Translations under genes and position numbers: made by a program
The notes under the pieces: generated by a model
Told to the model about the DNA's origin: nothing
Database searches by the model: none
Seen by the model: the letters and a program-made list of their open reading frames with translations, nothing else
Source of the DNA: Bacteroidota bacterium
GTDB taxonomy: Bacteria; Bacteroidota; Bacteroidia; Cytophagales; Cyclobacteriaceae
Length of the DNA stretch: 64,000 nucleotides
Direction of reading: 5' to 3'
NCBI GenBank assembly: GCA_023428695.1
Contig: JAEYWY010000005.1
Location: 1-64,000, forward strand
In this document: piece by piece, positions 33,260 to 42,394 of the stretch
Position numbering within the stretch: position 1 is the first letter of the stretch
Layout: each line of letters opens with the position of its first letter

Positions 33260-35509
33260 ATGGATATCTACCTGTATTTCGTAATTCTTCTATTTGCACT
33301 CGCCGCTGTGGACCTGGTTGTTGGTGTAAGTAATGATGCGGTCAATTTTCTAAATTCCGCGATTGGTTCCCGGGTCGCTCCTTTTCGCACAATCTTACTG
33401 GTCGCCAGCGTCGGCATACTCCTTGGATCCGTATTTTCGAACGGGATGATGCAAATTGCCCGAAACGGGATTTTTGAACCGTCGTTCTTTTCGTTCGATC
33501 ACGTCATGTACATTTTTATGGCCGTGATGCTGACTGATGTTATCTTACTTGACTTTTACAACTCTCAGGGACTACCCACGTCTACCACTGTCTCGTTGAT
33601 ATTCGAATTGCTTGGGGCTTCGTTCGCAGTCGGAATGATGGTCATTCTTTCCTCAGGACAAAATGCCGTCGCAGTTTCTGAATTCATCAATTACAAGAGT
33701 GCCCTTACGATTATCGGGGGAATATTCCTCTCTGTATTCATTTCATTCTTCGTCGGATCTTTGGTACAATATCTGGCAAGGATCATGTTCAGTTTCCGGA
33801 TCTCACGTACGACCAAACGCTGGGGCGCGATATACGCGGGGATTTCCATTACCACTATAGTCTATTTCCTTCTGATCAAGGGGGCGAAAGGTAGCGCGAT
33901 TATCACAAAAGCACAGAGTGACTGGATAGCTGCGTATACATGGCTCTTGCTTGGATCATGCCTCGCGGGTTTTACTTTGCTCACCTGGATACTGATGAAA
34001 GGATTCAAGGTCAATCCTCTGAAAATCATCATACTACTCGGCACATTCTCATTGGCAATGGCATTTGCGGGTAACGACCTCGTTAACTTCATTGGTGTAT
34101 CTATTGCCGGGTTAAATTCATTTCAGTCGTATGTCGCCGCCTCACGACCGGATGATATGAACATGAATGTGCTCAATGAGGCTGTGCGCACCCCATTTTG
34201 GCTCTTGTTATCTGCCGGCGTGGTGATGGTTGTTACACTCTGGACGAATGCGAAAAGCCGGAAGGTAACCGAAACCGAGGTTGCCCTTGGAAATCAGGAT
34301 GAGGTGAACGAGAAGTTCGCGCCAAATGCGCTTTCGCGGATGTTGGTTGGCGGGTCGATTTTTATCGGCAAGGTATTCAGTGCACTAATGCCTGAATCGT
34401 ATAAGACAGCCGTTGCGAAACGATTCAAGCGCGGTAAGAAAGTGCGGAAGAAGGAGGACAGCCCGTCGTTTGATATGGTTCGCGCGTCTATCAACCTCGT
34501 TACCGCGAGTGCCCTGATTGCTTTCGGCACGGCCAATAAACTACCGTTGTCGACAACCTTCGTGACGTTTATGGTTTCGATGGGAAGTTCATTTGCCGAT
34601 CAGGCGTGGGGTCGCGAGAGCGCTGTGTATCGTGTTGCCGGCGTGTTGCGTGTTATCGGTGGCTGGCTTTTGACTGCTCTTCTTGCCTTCGTCGGATGTG
34701 GTGTTGTAGGAACTTTCCTTTTTGCTACCGGAACTTATGGCGTGACCGTTATGGCAGCGATTGCGGCGGTTGTATTGATCCGTTCACACATCAGGTTCAA
34801 AAAGAAAGAAGAAAAAGAAAAGGAAAAGGAACGTCTGAAGACGCCGATTTTCAAATACAATGCTTCGGCAGGCGCGATCGTGCGTGAACACCGCAAGGAA
34901 ATCATGACAAGCTTTTCGAATGTCGACGATATTCTCAAGGCGTGTATCGAGTCGTTGCGCGAGTCGCGGGTCAAGCCGTTGAAAGAAGTGAAAGAACGCC
35001 TTGCTGAAATGATCGGAGAGAACAGTAAACTCAATGACAAGATCATCAAGTATATCAGTAAACTCGATGGAGCTCCGTCTTCTGTTGCCAAGAATTATCT
35101 CCTTGTATTTGACCGTTTGCAGAATATCCATCAGAGTTGTCTGCTGATTAATGAAGTCTGCGTTACGCACGTATCCAATCATCATGCATTGCCCGAACAA
35201 AAGTTTCATGATGCGCTGTGGGAACTGAGATCGGACTTTCACAAATTCGTTCTTTTGACGAATGAAAGTCTGAAGGCCGAAGAAGCGGATCGCGCGGGCA
35301 TGTTAGACCAGGCCCGTAACGAGTTGAAGAATCGCATTGAGGTGTTGCTTGAAAGTCAGATATACCAACTGACGAAGGGTAAGCTCGGCAACAAGCTTGG
35401 GCTGTTGCAAATCCGTATCCTGCTTGAAGTAAACGACATCATTCGCGAAATGACCGAAATCTCGAAGATGTTCCTGTTCTTTCACGAAAACAAGCCTGCC
35501 GAGGCCTGA
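33260..35509 (+). CDS. PiT family inorganic phosphate transporter
   Basis: A 749-residue transporter. The N-terminal half carries the PiT signature GVSNDAVNFLNSAIGS near residue 25, and a second related copy AFAGNDLVNFIGVSIAG near 270. About ten to twelve membrane segments are visible across residues 1-520. A highly charged region (KKKEEKEKEKERLK) then leads to a soluble helical domain (about 550-749), as in long Bacteroidota PiT proteins; it resembles PhoU/DUF47-like helices. It imports phosphate driven by ion gradients. No pst or pho gene is adjacent. Confidence 0.92.
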   Translation: MDIYLYFVILLFALAAVDLVVGVSNDAVNFLNSAIGSRVAPFRTILLVASVGILLGSVFSNGMMQIARNGIFEPSFFSFDHVMYIFMAVMLTDVILLDFYNSQGLPTSTTVSLIFELLGASFAVGMMVILSSGQNAVAVSEFINYKSALTIIGGIFLSVFISFFVGSLVQYLARIMFSFRISRTTKRWGAIYAGISITTIVYFLLIKGAKGSAIITKAQSDWIAAYTWLLLGSCLAGFTLLTWILMKGFKVNPLKIIILLGTFSLAMAFAGNDLVNFIGVSIAGLNSFQSYVAASRPDDMNMNVLNEAVRTPFWLLLSAGVVMVVTLWTNAKSRKVTETEVALGNQDEVNEKFAPNALSRMLVGGSIFIGKVFSALMPESYKTAVAKRFKRGKKVRKKEDSPSFDMVRASINLVTASALIAFGTANKLPLSTTFVTFMVSMGSSFADQAWGRESAVYRVAGVLRVIGGWLLTALLAFVGCGVVGTFLFATGTYGVTVMAAIAAVVLIRSHIRFKKKEEKEKEKERLKTPIFKYNASAGAIVREHRKEIMTSFSNVDDILKACIESLRESRVKPLKEVKERLAEMIGENSKLNDKIIKYISKLDGAPSSVAKNYLLVFDRLQNIHQSCLLINEVCVTHVSNHHALPEQKFHDALWELRSDFHKFVLLTNESLKAEEADRAGMLDQARNELKNRIEVLLESQIYQLTKGKLGNKLGLLQIRILLEVNDIIREMTEISKMFLFFHENKPAEA

Positions 35510-35515
35510 CCAGAA

Positions 35516-35737
35516 TCAAAATGTAATCTCGCGGATCATTGCCGTCAGCCGCTGAATCTTGTCCTCGTCGGGATGTTCCTTTTTCAGCTCCTCAATGATC
35601 TGATCGGCAAGCTGCATTACCTTATTCTGTTTGCTACCGGCTGCTTTGGAAGGAAATATTTTTGCTGCCATTTTCATAGCCTTATAGAACGCTATTACCT
35701 GTCTTTTCTTTTCCGGGCTCGTTATCGAAGTCTGCAT
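35516..35737 (-). CDS. Small helical hypothetical protein
   Basis: A 73-residue helical protein (AIFYK-like helix, then KVMQLADQIIEELKKEHPDEDKIQRL in two helices). No family was found. Its stop lies six bases from the transporter stop, on the opposite strand. Its start is 117 bases from the GH43 start. Good coding character and a proper ATG support it. Confidence 0.5.
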   Translation of the reverse strand: MQTSITSPEKKRQVIAFYKAMKMAAKIFPSKAAGSKQNKVMQLADQIIEELKKEHPDEDKIQRLTAMIREITF

Positions 35738-35853
35738 TGCCTGAAGGGTTTCATCCAGTGGTGGTTTTTTAAATTATGATGCCGGCATTAAGTCGTTGCA
35801 GATTGATTCTGACCGGCCTAATTTTGACCCGCCGGAAAATTGACGGCGGCGAT

Positions 35854-37575
35854 ATGATGAAGACAATATTGACATTAGTTCTGGCGTGGCTCACGATAAC
35901 TGCATGGGGCCAGGGTACGCGAATGACTACGTATTGCAATCCCCTGAATGTGGATTATACGTACATGATCTACAACGCCCACAATGACATTTCATATCGG
36001 TCGGGCGCTGATCCTGCGGTGGTCAGGTTCAGAAATGAATACTACATGTTCGTAACACGTTCGATGGGGTACTGGCACTCAACCGATCTTCTCAACTGGA
36101 CATTCATTACGCCGGAGAAATGGTATTTCCAGGGATCAAACGCACCGGCGGCACACAACTACAAAGATTCGGTGTTGTATGTTGCCGGAGATCCGTCAGG
36201 ATCAATGAGTATCCTCTATACCGATGATCCGAAGAGGGGCGACTGGAAAGCAGTGCCTGCAATTCTTCACGACCTTCAGGATCCGGGACTATTTGTCGAC
36301 GATGATGGCAAGGCATACATGTTCTGGGGATCGTCGAACAAGTTCCCGATAAGGGTAAAGACCCTTGACCGCAAACAACGGTTCAAGCCATCGGAGAAAA
36401 CGTACGAGTTGTTCAACCTCGACATGACGAAACATGGATGGGAACGCTTTGGTGAAAACCACGGCGATACAGTTTTAGGCGGATACATTGAAGGTCCCTG
36501 GATGACAAAACGCAACGGGATTTACTATCTGCAATATGCCGCCCCCGGAACAGAATTTAATGTGTACGGCGATGGTGTTTACATGAGCGATTCGCCACTT
36601 GGTCCGTACAAGTATGCTCCAAACAATCCTGTATTCTATAAGCCCGGAGGATTCATCAATGGTGCGGGGCATGGGAGCACCGTCGAAGGCCCTGCAGGAA
36701 TTTACTGGCACTTTGCGTCGATGGCCGTGTCGATAAACGTAAACTGGGAGCGCCGTCTTTGTATGTTTCCCGCGTTCTTCGATCGCGACAATCTGATGTA
36801 CAGCAACACTTCGTATGGCGATTATCCCCACTTTGCCCCGGACATCCCGGGGAAGAATGGCGAGTTTACCGGTTGGATGTTGCTCTCTTACAAAAAACCT
36901 GTGACAGCTTCAACGGCACAAAAGGATCATTCTGCTGATCACCTCGTTGATGAGAATGTCAAAACGTTTTGGCTTGCGGAAAAGCCTGATGACAAACAAT
37001 GGGTTACGATAGACTTGTTACGACCTTCCAAAGTGTTTGCTGTTCAGGTGAATTATCACGATCACGAGTCGAACATGTACGGAAGGATTCCCGGTCTCTA
37101 TCATCGTTATGTGATCGAAGGATCGACAGACGGAAATACGTGGTCAACGTTGGTTGACAGAAGCAATAACTTCCGTGACGTTCCGAATGATTACGTTGAG
37201 CTGGCTTCGCACGCCACGGTTCGTTATGTGCGTTACAGAAATATTCACGTGCCCACACCCGCGCTGGCGATTTCCGACTTACGCGTATTTGGTCTTGGTC
37301 AGGGTAAAGCGCCTGCGAAGGTTAAGAACTTCACAGTGGAACGAAAGACTGACAGAAGGGATGCGTTGTTGAAGTGGCAGGCACAATCGGATAGCCAGGG
37401 CTATCACATCTACTGGGGAATCGCACCCGATAAGCTGTACAATTCCTGGATGGTCTATCGAGAGAACTCGTTGCTTTTGAAAAGCCTGTCCGTTGATCAG
37501 TCATATTACTTTGCAATTGAGGCATTCAATGAGAACGGAATTTCAGAGCGATCGAAACCTGTCCGGGCAGACTAG
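35854..37575 (+). CDS. GH43 family glycosidase with F5/8C and FN3 domains
   Basis: About 573 residues with a signal peptide (ITAWGQ). The five-bladed GH43 propeller is marked by catalytic Asp in SGADPAVV, Asp in HDLQDPGLFV and Glu in GYIEGPW. After it comes a discoidin-type F5/8C domain (about residues 350-480, with VTIDLLRPSKVFAVQV and VRYVRYRNIH) and an FN3-like domain at the end (TVERKTDRRDALLKW). GH43 enzymes act on arabinose- or xylose-containing glycans. The ATG at 35854 was chosen for the signal peptide. No SusCD pair is nearby. Confidence 0.9.
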   Translation: MMKTILTLVLAWLTITAWGQGTRMTTYCNPLNVDYTYMIYNAHNDISYRSGADPAVVRFRNEYYMFVTRSMGYWHSTDLLNWTFITPEKWYFQGSNAPAAHNYKDSVLYVAGDPSGSMSILYTDDPKRGDWKAVPAILHDLQDPGLFVDDDGKAYMFWGSSNKFPIRVKTLDRKQRFKPSEKTYELFNLDMTKHGWERFGENHGDTVLGGYIEGPWMTKRNGIYYLQYAAPGTEFNVYGDGVYMSDSPLGPYKYAPNNPVFYKPGGFINGAGHGSTVEGPAGIYWHFASMAVSINVNWERRLCMFPAFFDRDNLMYSNTSYGDYPHFAPDIPGKNGEFTGWMLLSYKKPVTASTAQKDHSADHLVDENVKTFWLAEKPDDKQWVTIDLLRPSKVFAVQVNYHDHESNMYGRIPGLYHRYVIEGSTDGNTWSTLVDRSNNFRDVPNDYVELASHATVRYVRYRNIHVPTPALAISDLRVFGLGQGKAPAKVKNFTVERKTDRRDALLKWQAQSDSQGYHIYWGIAPDKLYNSWMVYRENSLLLKSLSVDQSYYFAIEAFNENGISERSKPVRAD

Positions 37576-37598
37576 TTCGTTACTGAAGAAATGTTAAC

Positions 37599-38018
37599 TT
37601 AACTCAGCTTGATATCGATCAATCGAAAGATATCCCTGAGTATTCGTTTTCCTGTTACGTCTATCCGTATTCCGCGGCCCTCGGCGTACGCACGTGCATT
37701 TCTGAGGTCGTCCTTGATTTTCTCGCTGACGTCGCTTCGCAGTACTTCTTTCGTAGCAGCCTCGCCAAAGACGAACGCGACCCGGAAGAAGCCCCGTTGC
37801 GGGATCATATAAATGATTACACGTTTCCGGTCCTTCAGGCGGTAGCTCCATCCGTACTTTACTCCGGGGAATTTCCATTCCCGCGTTACGGCCGGGTAGG
37901 CAGACTCAACATAACGCTCTATTTCCAGCCAAAAGGATTCACTATGACCAAGCACTTGTGAGATTGTGGCGGGGGCTGGCTTAACGTCTTTTTCAGGGAA
38001 TACGATTTCGTCGGTCAT
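37599..38018 (-). CDS. DUF3788 family protein
   Basis: A 139-residue cytoplasmic protein with the DUF3788 pattern: KFPGVKYGWSYRLKDRKRVI, GFFRVAFVFGEAATKEVL and RAYAEGRGIRIDV. The family is common in Bacteroidota and Firmicutes and has no known function. The ATG at 38018 was taken; a TTG lies nine bases upstream. Confidence 0.85.
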   Translation of the reverse strand: MTDEIVFPEKDVKPAPATISQVLGHSESFWLEIERYVESAYPAVTREWKFPGVKYGWSYRLKDRKRVIIYMIPQRGFFRVAFVFGEAATKEVLRSDVSEKIKDDLRNARAYAEGRGIRIDVTGKRILRDIFRLIDIKLS

Positions 38019-38221
38019 AGGTGGCAATGTATAGGGCGCAAAACCATTTGGATATGACCGGAGGATGAAATATGAAAATGTATGTCCCTTATGGAAAAAT
38101 CATTGTCATGCCATCACTCACCGGGTCTTAGGCCTGATGCCGAAAAATCCTCCCGGCAGGGGTAGCAACGAAACGATGCAATTGCCGTTCTTAAAGAGAA
38201 GTACCTGGCCACCCTCACCCT

Positions 38222-38293
38222 ATGATCCGCAACTACCTGACCATCGCCATCCGGAACTTTCGCCGTCAAAAATTATTTGCGCTGTCCGGTTAA
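38222..38293 (+). pseudogene. N-terminal remnant of a MacB/FtsX-type ABC permease
   Basis: Twenty-three codons read MIRNYLTIAIRNFRRQKLFA and then stop. This is the highly typical start of Bacteroidota FtsX/MacB permeases (MIRNYLKIAxRNLxRxK). The ATG overlaps a TGA in another frame that ends in a short KEKYLATLTL stretch, as if an upstream gene had been coupled. No permease sequence follows. It looks like the scar of a deleted transporter gene. Confidence 0.5.
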
Positions 38294-38384
38294 GAGGCGT
38301 TGATAAAAAATATTTTTCAAGAAGAAGAGCGCCGGCTGTTTTCAGGCTCGTCGAATGAATTAGCACGATACTACAAAGAGATGC

Positions 38385-39389
38385 CTAGTTTGGTACCAAC
38401 ACCGGTTCATCCATCGTCTCATAAAAATCGCGCATGATCGCCTCCTTGTCGAAGTTTTCCCAAACGGTGATTGTGCGTGGATTATTGGGGCGTTCCACCC
38501 ATTCGTTGTTGATCAGGATCGGTGCGGGTATCGTTTTCCGTTGGCCCCAGCTTTCGTTTTTCAAGATTGCTACAGCCACCATGTCGAAGAGTGAACGCGT
38601 TTTTGTTGAGTCGTGAAAATGAATATGCTCAAACAGACTCACCGAGTAATCACCAAATGTGGTGTACGTACCGCCGTGCCTGCCTTCTACCGGTGTGGCT
38701 GCCTTCGGACCTTTGCCAGGCATTTTCTGATTGATTTCATCCTGGGACGCAATCACGGCTGACGTGCCTGAATTCTCTCCATACCTGACCGTAACCATTT
38801 CGAAAGGCACGTTCGTGTTCAACAGGTAGTTCATTGCAACGGTATCGTTATCCTGATTGTATTCGCCGGGCTTCGGATAATTTGAACCCAGCCACACGAG
38901 TCGGATTTTGTCTGCAAGAGAAGGCTCCTTTACAAGGGCCAGCGCCACCGTTGTCAATTTTCCTACGGCCAGAAGGACGAGCTTTTCATTTTTGGAGGCG
39001 TTGGCCTGTTCGATGATAAAGTTGACGGCGTCACTACCATCATACGTGCGTTCACCTGAAGTTGGCCGGATATCGGTAAACCTGCTATCGGCTCCCTTGA
39101 GCAGTTGCATTTTCCCATGTGCGCCGGTGAGCTTCATGATACGTTCCGCTTCAGCATACTGGCTGTCGATATTGCCACCACTGTGAGTCGCGTTAACGGT
39201 GACGCCTTTTACATCAAAGACATCGGAGTTGAAAAGCAGGTATGCCAGTGCATGTTGATCGTCAAGCTCGTTGTTGGCATCAGTGTCAAAAACGACTTTG
39301 ATCCGGTTGTCCTGTGAATCCGTGCGCGGTGCACACATGGCAAACACAGACAACGAAAGAAGAGCGAAATAGGCAGCATGGTGTTTCAT
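38385..39389 (-). CDS. Inosine-uridine preferring nucleoside hydrolase family protein
   Basis: A 334-residue protein with an export signal (SLSVFAMCAP, possibly lipoprotein). The Asp-rich calcium site is visible as VVFDTDANNELDDQHAL near residue 33, with TYDGSD and LLAVGKLT patterns. It should cleave N-glycosidic bonds of nucleosides, outside the cytoplasm because of its signal. Exported homologues in Bacteroidota are often next to glycan-utilisation genes. It is alone here. Confidence 0.88.
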   Translation of the reverse strand: MKHHAAYFALLSLSVFAMCAPRTDSQDNRIKVVFDTDANNELDDQHALAYLLFNSDVFDVKGVTVNATHSGGNIDSQYAEAERIMKLTGAHGKMQLLKGADSRFTDIRPTSGERTYDGSDAVNFIIEQANASKNEKLVLLAVGKLTTVALALVKEPSLADKIRLVWLGSNYPKPGEYNQDNDTVAMNYLLNTNVPFEMVTVRYGENSGTSAVIASQDEINQKMPGKGPKAATPVEGRHGGTYTTFGDYSVSLFEHIHFHDSTKTRSLFDMVAVAILKNESWGQRKTIPAPILINNEWVERPNNPRTITVWENFDKEAIMRDFYETMDEPVLVPN

Positions 39390-39451
39390 ATTGGCAAGTC
39401 TGACGGGTTAGGCATCAAAACATCGAAACCAATATAACGATTCTTTTCCTG

Positions 39452-40012
39452 TCAGGCGGCCTCGAGCGATTCCTGTGACGACTCATGTTCATTGACGAGT
39501 CCTTCGAAAATGATGCGCGCAAGAGCCCCGGCCATAGCGCCGTCAGCGGTGCACGCGTTTCGTGCGGCGACCCGGATGTTTTGGTGGAAGATCGTTGCCA
39601 TCATCTCAGGCGTGACACCTGTGTCGGGTAAACCAGACTGCGAAAAGAAGGCTATTAGCATCGCGCGGTTCTCTTTTTCAAACCCGCGCAACGCTTCGGT
39701 GTGGTTGCAGCGATCAACGAACACGGCGACGTCGGTATTGGCAGTATAATAACAATACAGCGCATCCCACAGTCGGAAGAATTTTTCGTCAAACGAAGCC
39801 TTGCTGTGTAGTGCAACCCGGATAATCGTATTGAGTTCGTTATAAATATATCCGCCAAGGGCGGTGAGTAGTTTCTCCCGCGTCTCAAATAAGGCTTTCA
39901 CCGTTGCCGCCGTCACGTGCGCGTGATAGGCGATCTCGGCCAGGGATACCGTGGCAAAACGGCCTTCGCGAATCAGCCTGAGAGCGGCTCTGAAGATTGT
40001 CGACTGTTGCAT
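39452..40012 (-). CDS. TetR family transcriptional regulator
   Basis: A 186-residue protein. The N-terminal helix-turn-helix is QSTIFRAALRLIREGRFATV, SLAEIAYHAHVTAATVKALF and ETREKLLTAL, typical of TetR. The C-terminal ligand domain is helical, with an HTEALRGFEKENRAML segment. Targets are unknown. It is divergent from nothing obvious and ends near the nucleoside hydrolase start. Confidence 0.85.
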   Translation of the reverse strand: MQQSTIFRAALRLIREGRFATVSLAEIAYHAHVTAATVKALFETREKLLTALGGYIYNELNTIIRVALHSKASFDEKFFRLWDALYCYYTANTDVAVFVDRCNHTEALRGFEKENRAMLIAFFSQSGLPDTGVTPEMMATIFHQNIRVAARNACTADGAMAGALARIIFEGLVNEHESSQESLEAA

Positions 40013-40146
40013 AGTGTCTTTTTTTGTGAAAGCATGTCGTTACTTCTTGTAATCAACAGCCTCCATATATTTCGTTTTTTGGCAAATCGCAGTATGAAAA
40101 CTGCTATCGCCGTTGTTTCGCAAAATTTATGACCGGCATTAAAAGC

Positions 40147-40174
40147 GTCAGGCACATCGTGTGACGTGCCTGAC
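40147..40174 (-). terminator. Hairpin terminator for the small minus-strand gene
   Basis: A perfect nine-pair stem (GTCAGGCAC 40147-40155 with GTGCCTGAC 40166-40174) lies just past the stop codon at 40180. On the minus strand GCTTTT follows it. Confidence 0.6.
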
Positions 40175-40179
40175 TTATT

Positions 40180-40383
40180 TTATCTGCTTTGGATGGCTTC
40201 TTTTTTGTCCCGGAAGCTTCGGTAGAGATGAGTGACGCGCATCAGAAACGGTATTCGCACATCATCATCGTTAGGTTTCTCAGCGACTTCGACTGCGGAA
40301 TTCGCAGTTTCAAATCCCGGATTCGGCAGGCCGTTCATCGTAAACAACGAAGCCTGTCGCACATAGTCATATCGTGATGTCAT
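40180..40383 (-). CDS. Small hypothetical protein
   Basis: A 67-residue protein starting MTSRYDYVRQASLFTMNG, no family recognised. A hairpin terminator just downstream supports that it is transcribed. The start at 40383 is the only ATG at the frame's beginning; a TTG lies six bases upstream. It is divergent from the universal stress protein gene, across 380 bases. Confidence 0.5.
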   Translation of the reverse strand: MTSRYDYVRQASLFTMNGLPNPGFETANSAVEVAEKPNDDDVRIPFLMRVTHLYRSFRDKKEAIQSR

Positions 40384-40763
40384 AATCAATTTCTTCGGTT
40401 AATACATGTCTTGCGATCGTCCTGCACTTTTGTTTTGCAGAGCGATTCTTCCGCAATATTACGGAGAAGCGGACCGGAGGGACGTGAAATGTAATAAAAT
40501 CGATCACCTTACTGACCGCAACTGCTTTCAGAATGAAATTGCTGCAATCGAATGAAATTTTGCCGGTCAGGGGATATAAACCATTGCCGGGATATTTATT
40601 TCGCAGTACCTTGTCACGGAGGCAGGCAGGTGTAAGTGGCTTCACTTTGGAGAATTCTCACGCACTAATGCGCCAACGGTCCGGGCTGCATGCCGCGGGC
40701 AGTATATGAAAGTATTGTATCTTTAGCCGACGCGACGAAAGATAGCTGAGCGAAAACGATTTT
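40384..40763. other. Divergent intergenic region before the stress protein gene
   Basis: It contains a likely -7 box TATCTTTA (40718-40725) serving the gene to the right. A minus-strand frame through it (to 40645) overlaps the start of the small gene and does not look like protein. No RNA gene was seen. Confidence 0.5.
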
Positions 40764-41576
40764 ATGAAAAAGATTCTTGTTCCCATTGATTTTTCAGACC
40801 ATTCCGTGACATCCCTTCGCTATGCCATGATGGTGGCTGCGAAAATGAATACCAGTATTGTGGTGCTCCATGTGATCAATATATCGAACAGTGAAATGAT
40901 GTTGAAGCGGGCCCGGCTGGAGGAGGAAGTAATTGCGTATTCAAAAGAGGACGCAGCCAAAATTATTGAAGAAGCGCGTAAAGGCTCCACGGAGAATATT
41001 GATATACAATACGACTACCGCCTGGGGCACCCCGCGCATAGGATCATTGGGAACTACGTTAATCAGAATGAGATCGGCATGATTGTCATGGGACTTCACG
41101 GTGAAACGGGGCTAAAGAAAGTGCTTATGGGAGGTACGACGACTTCTGTGATGAACGGGACTAGCGTACCGGTAATAGCCGTACCAAAATCCGCTTCGTT
41201 AGATCTTGAGAAAATATTCTATGCAACCGATCTGACCAATTTAACCGCTGAACTGACGACGCTTGTTGCTTTCGCGCGGTTCTTTGGTGCCAGTATCCAC
41301 GTTGTTCATGTTACCGGAGAAGTTACCGTCGACAAAGAAATGATAAAGGCGCAGATACGCCGCATCGATTATAGCGATATTTACTTCCACGTCCTTCGGG
41401 GAGAAGAAGTCGCCCGCTTACTCGACACCTTTGTTCGAAGAGCGAAGGCGCATATGCTTGTCACGTTTACCCATCGGCTCGCCTTTTTTGAAAAGCTTTT
41501 TAGCACGAGCGTAACACAGGAACTCGCCGCGAACAACCACCTGCCGCTACTCACTTTCAACCGGGGTAAAGATTAG
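40764..41576 (+). CDS. Universal stress protein, tandem Usp domains
   Basis: A 270-residue protein with two Usp domains. The first begins KKILVPIDFSDHS and ends with the nucleotide-binding motif VMGLHGETGLKKVLMGG, then TSVPVIAVPK. The second (about 140-270) is degenerate: it starts FYATDLTNLTAEL and lacks the complete G-x2-G-x9-G loop. Tandem Usp proteins in Bacteroidota respond to stress or low growth; the sequence does not show which. A -7-like box TATCTTTA stands about 39 bases upstream. Confidence 0.92.
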   Translation: MKKILVPIDFSDHSVTSLRYAMMVAAKMNTSIVVLHVINISNSEMMLKRARLEEEVIAYSKEDAAKIIEEARKGSTENIDIQYDYRLGHPAHRIIGNYVNQNEIGMIVMGLHGETGLKKVLMGGTTTSVMNGTSVPVIAVPKSASLDLEKIFYATDLTNLTAELTTLVAFARFFGASIHVVHVTGEVTVDKEMIKAQIRRIDYSDIYFHVLRGEEVARLLDTFVRRAKAHMLVTFTHRLAFFEKLFSTSVTQELAANNHLPLLTFNRGKD

Positions 41577-41685
41577 CGGCCTTTCGGGTCAAATCGTTTC
41601 CTTTTTTGTAAAATAATTTACTGATTATCAGGTATTTAGAATAAAGCTAACTGCTTTAGCGAACAAAATTGCTTTACTTTCGTTC

Positions 41686-41704
41686 TTGATAGCATTACTA
41701 TCAA
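41686..41704. promoter_or_regulatory. Inverted repeat, likely operator of the export operon
   Basis: TTGATAG and CTATCAA face each other across five bases, 10 bases before the start of the TetR gene. A second, shorter pair (GCTAA, TTAGC) lies at 41646-41660. The position suits autoregulation by the TetR protein. Confidence 0.5.
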
Positions 41705-41714
41705 AACTGATTAC

Positions 41715-42392
41715 GTGGCTATTATTTCGTTCAAGCTGGTTGACAAGCTATACCTCAAAGATCCGCAGCAGTCGGAACTCGGCCAGCGCATCATCCGGGA
41801 AAGTATTCACCTGATGGACAAAGCGGGCTTCGAGAATTTTACTTTCCGGAAACTCGGCGAAGAAATCGGTTCCACCGAGGCATCCGTTTACCGGTACTTT
41901 GAAAACAAGCACCGCCTCCTGGTATATTTAATCGACTGGTACTGGACCTGGGTGGAATACCGCATGGATTACAGCCTGTCGAACGTTGCCGATCCGAGCG
42001 ATCGACTTCGCATTTGTCTGAAGCTGCTCACCGAAGAAAGTAAAACGGACCCGAACATACCCCATGTTGATGAGTCCGCCCTGCAACGCATTTGCATCGC
42101 TGAATTCGAGAAAACCTATTTGACCAAGAATGTGGATTTTGACAATAAGGATGGTGTTTTTCGCCCCTATAAATCCCTTTGCGGGAAAGTCGCATCGATC
42201 ATTTCGGAAATAAACCCGCGCTATCCATATGCGAAAACACTTGTGAGCTCGGTCATGCTAAGCATAACGCATCAGTTATACTATGCAGAGCATCTGCCAT
42301 CGCTGACGGAGATTAAATACAATCCGAAAAAACAACGGCAGGAGTTGTACGGTTTCCTGGAGGACCTCGTATTCAAATCGATTAATGGATAG
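41715..42392 (+). CDS. TetR family regulator heading an ABC export operon
   Basis: A 225-residue protein. The helix-turn-helix is seen in IIRESIHLMDKAGFENFTF, RKLGEEIGSTEASVYRYFEN and KHRLLVYLI, the classic TetR arrangement. The C-terminal part is helical and should bind an effector. It starts with GTG at 41715, right after a likely operator. Two bases separate it from the ABC transporter gene. It probably controls its own operon of ABC exporter, adaptor and outer-membrane channel. Confidence 0.9.
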   Translation: MAIISFKLVDKLYLKDPQQSELGQRIIRESIHLMDKAGFENFTFRKLGEEIGSTEASVYRYFENKHRLLVYLIDWYWTWVEYRMDYSLSNVADPSDRLRICLKLLTEESKTDPNIPHVDESALQRICIAEFEKTYLTKNVDFDNKDGVFRPYKSLCGKVASIISEINPRYPYAKTLVSSVMLSITHQLYYAEHLPSLTEIKYNPKKQRQELYGFLEDLVFKSING

Positions 42393-42394
42393 TC

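Noticed and set aside
40367..40645. 92-codon minus-strand frame
   Set aside because: It overlaps the start of the small gene at 40180-40383 in another frame and shows no domain.
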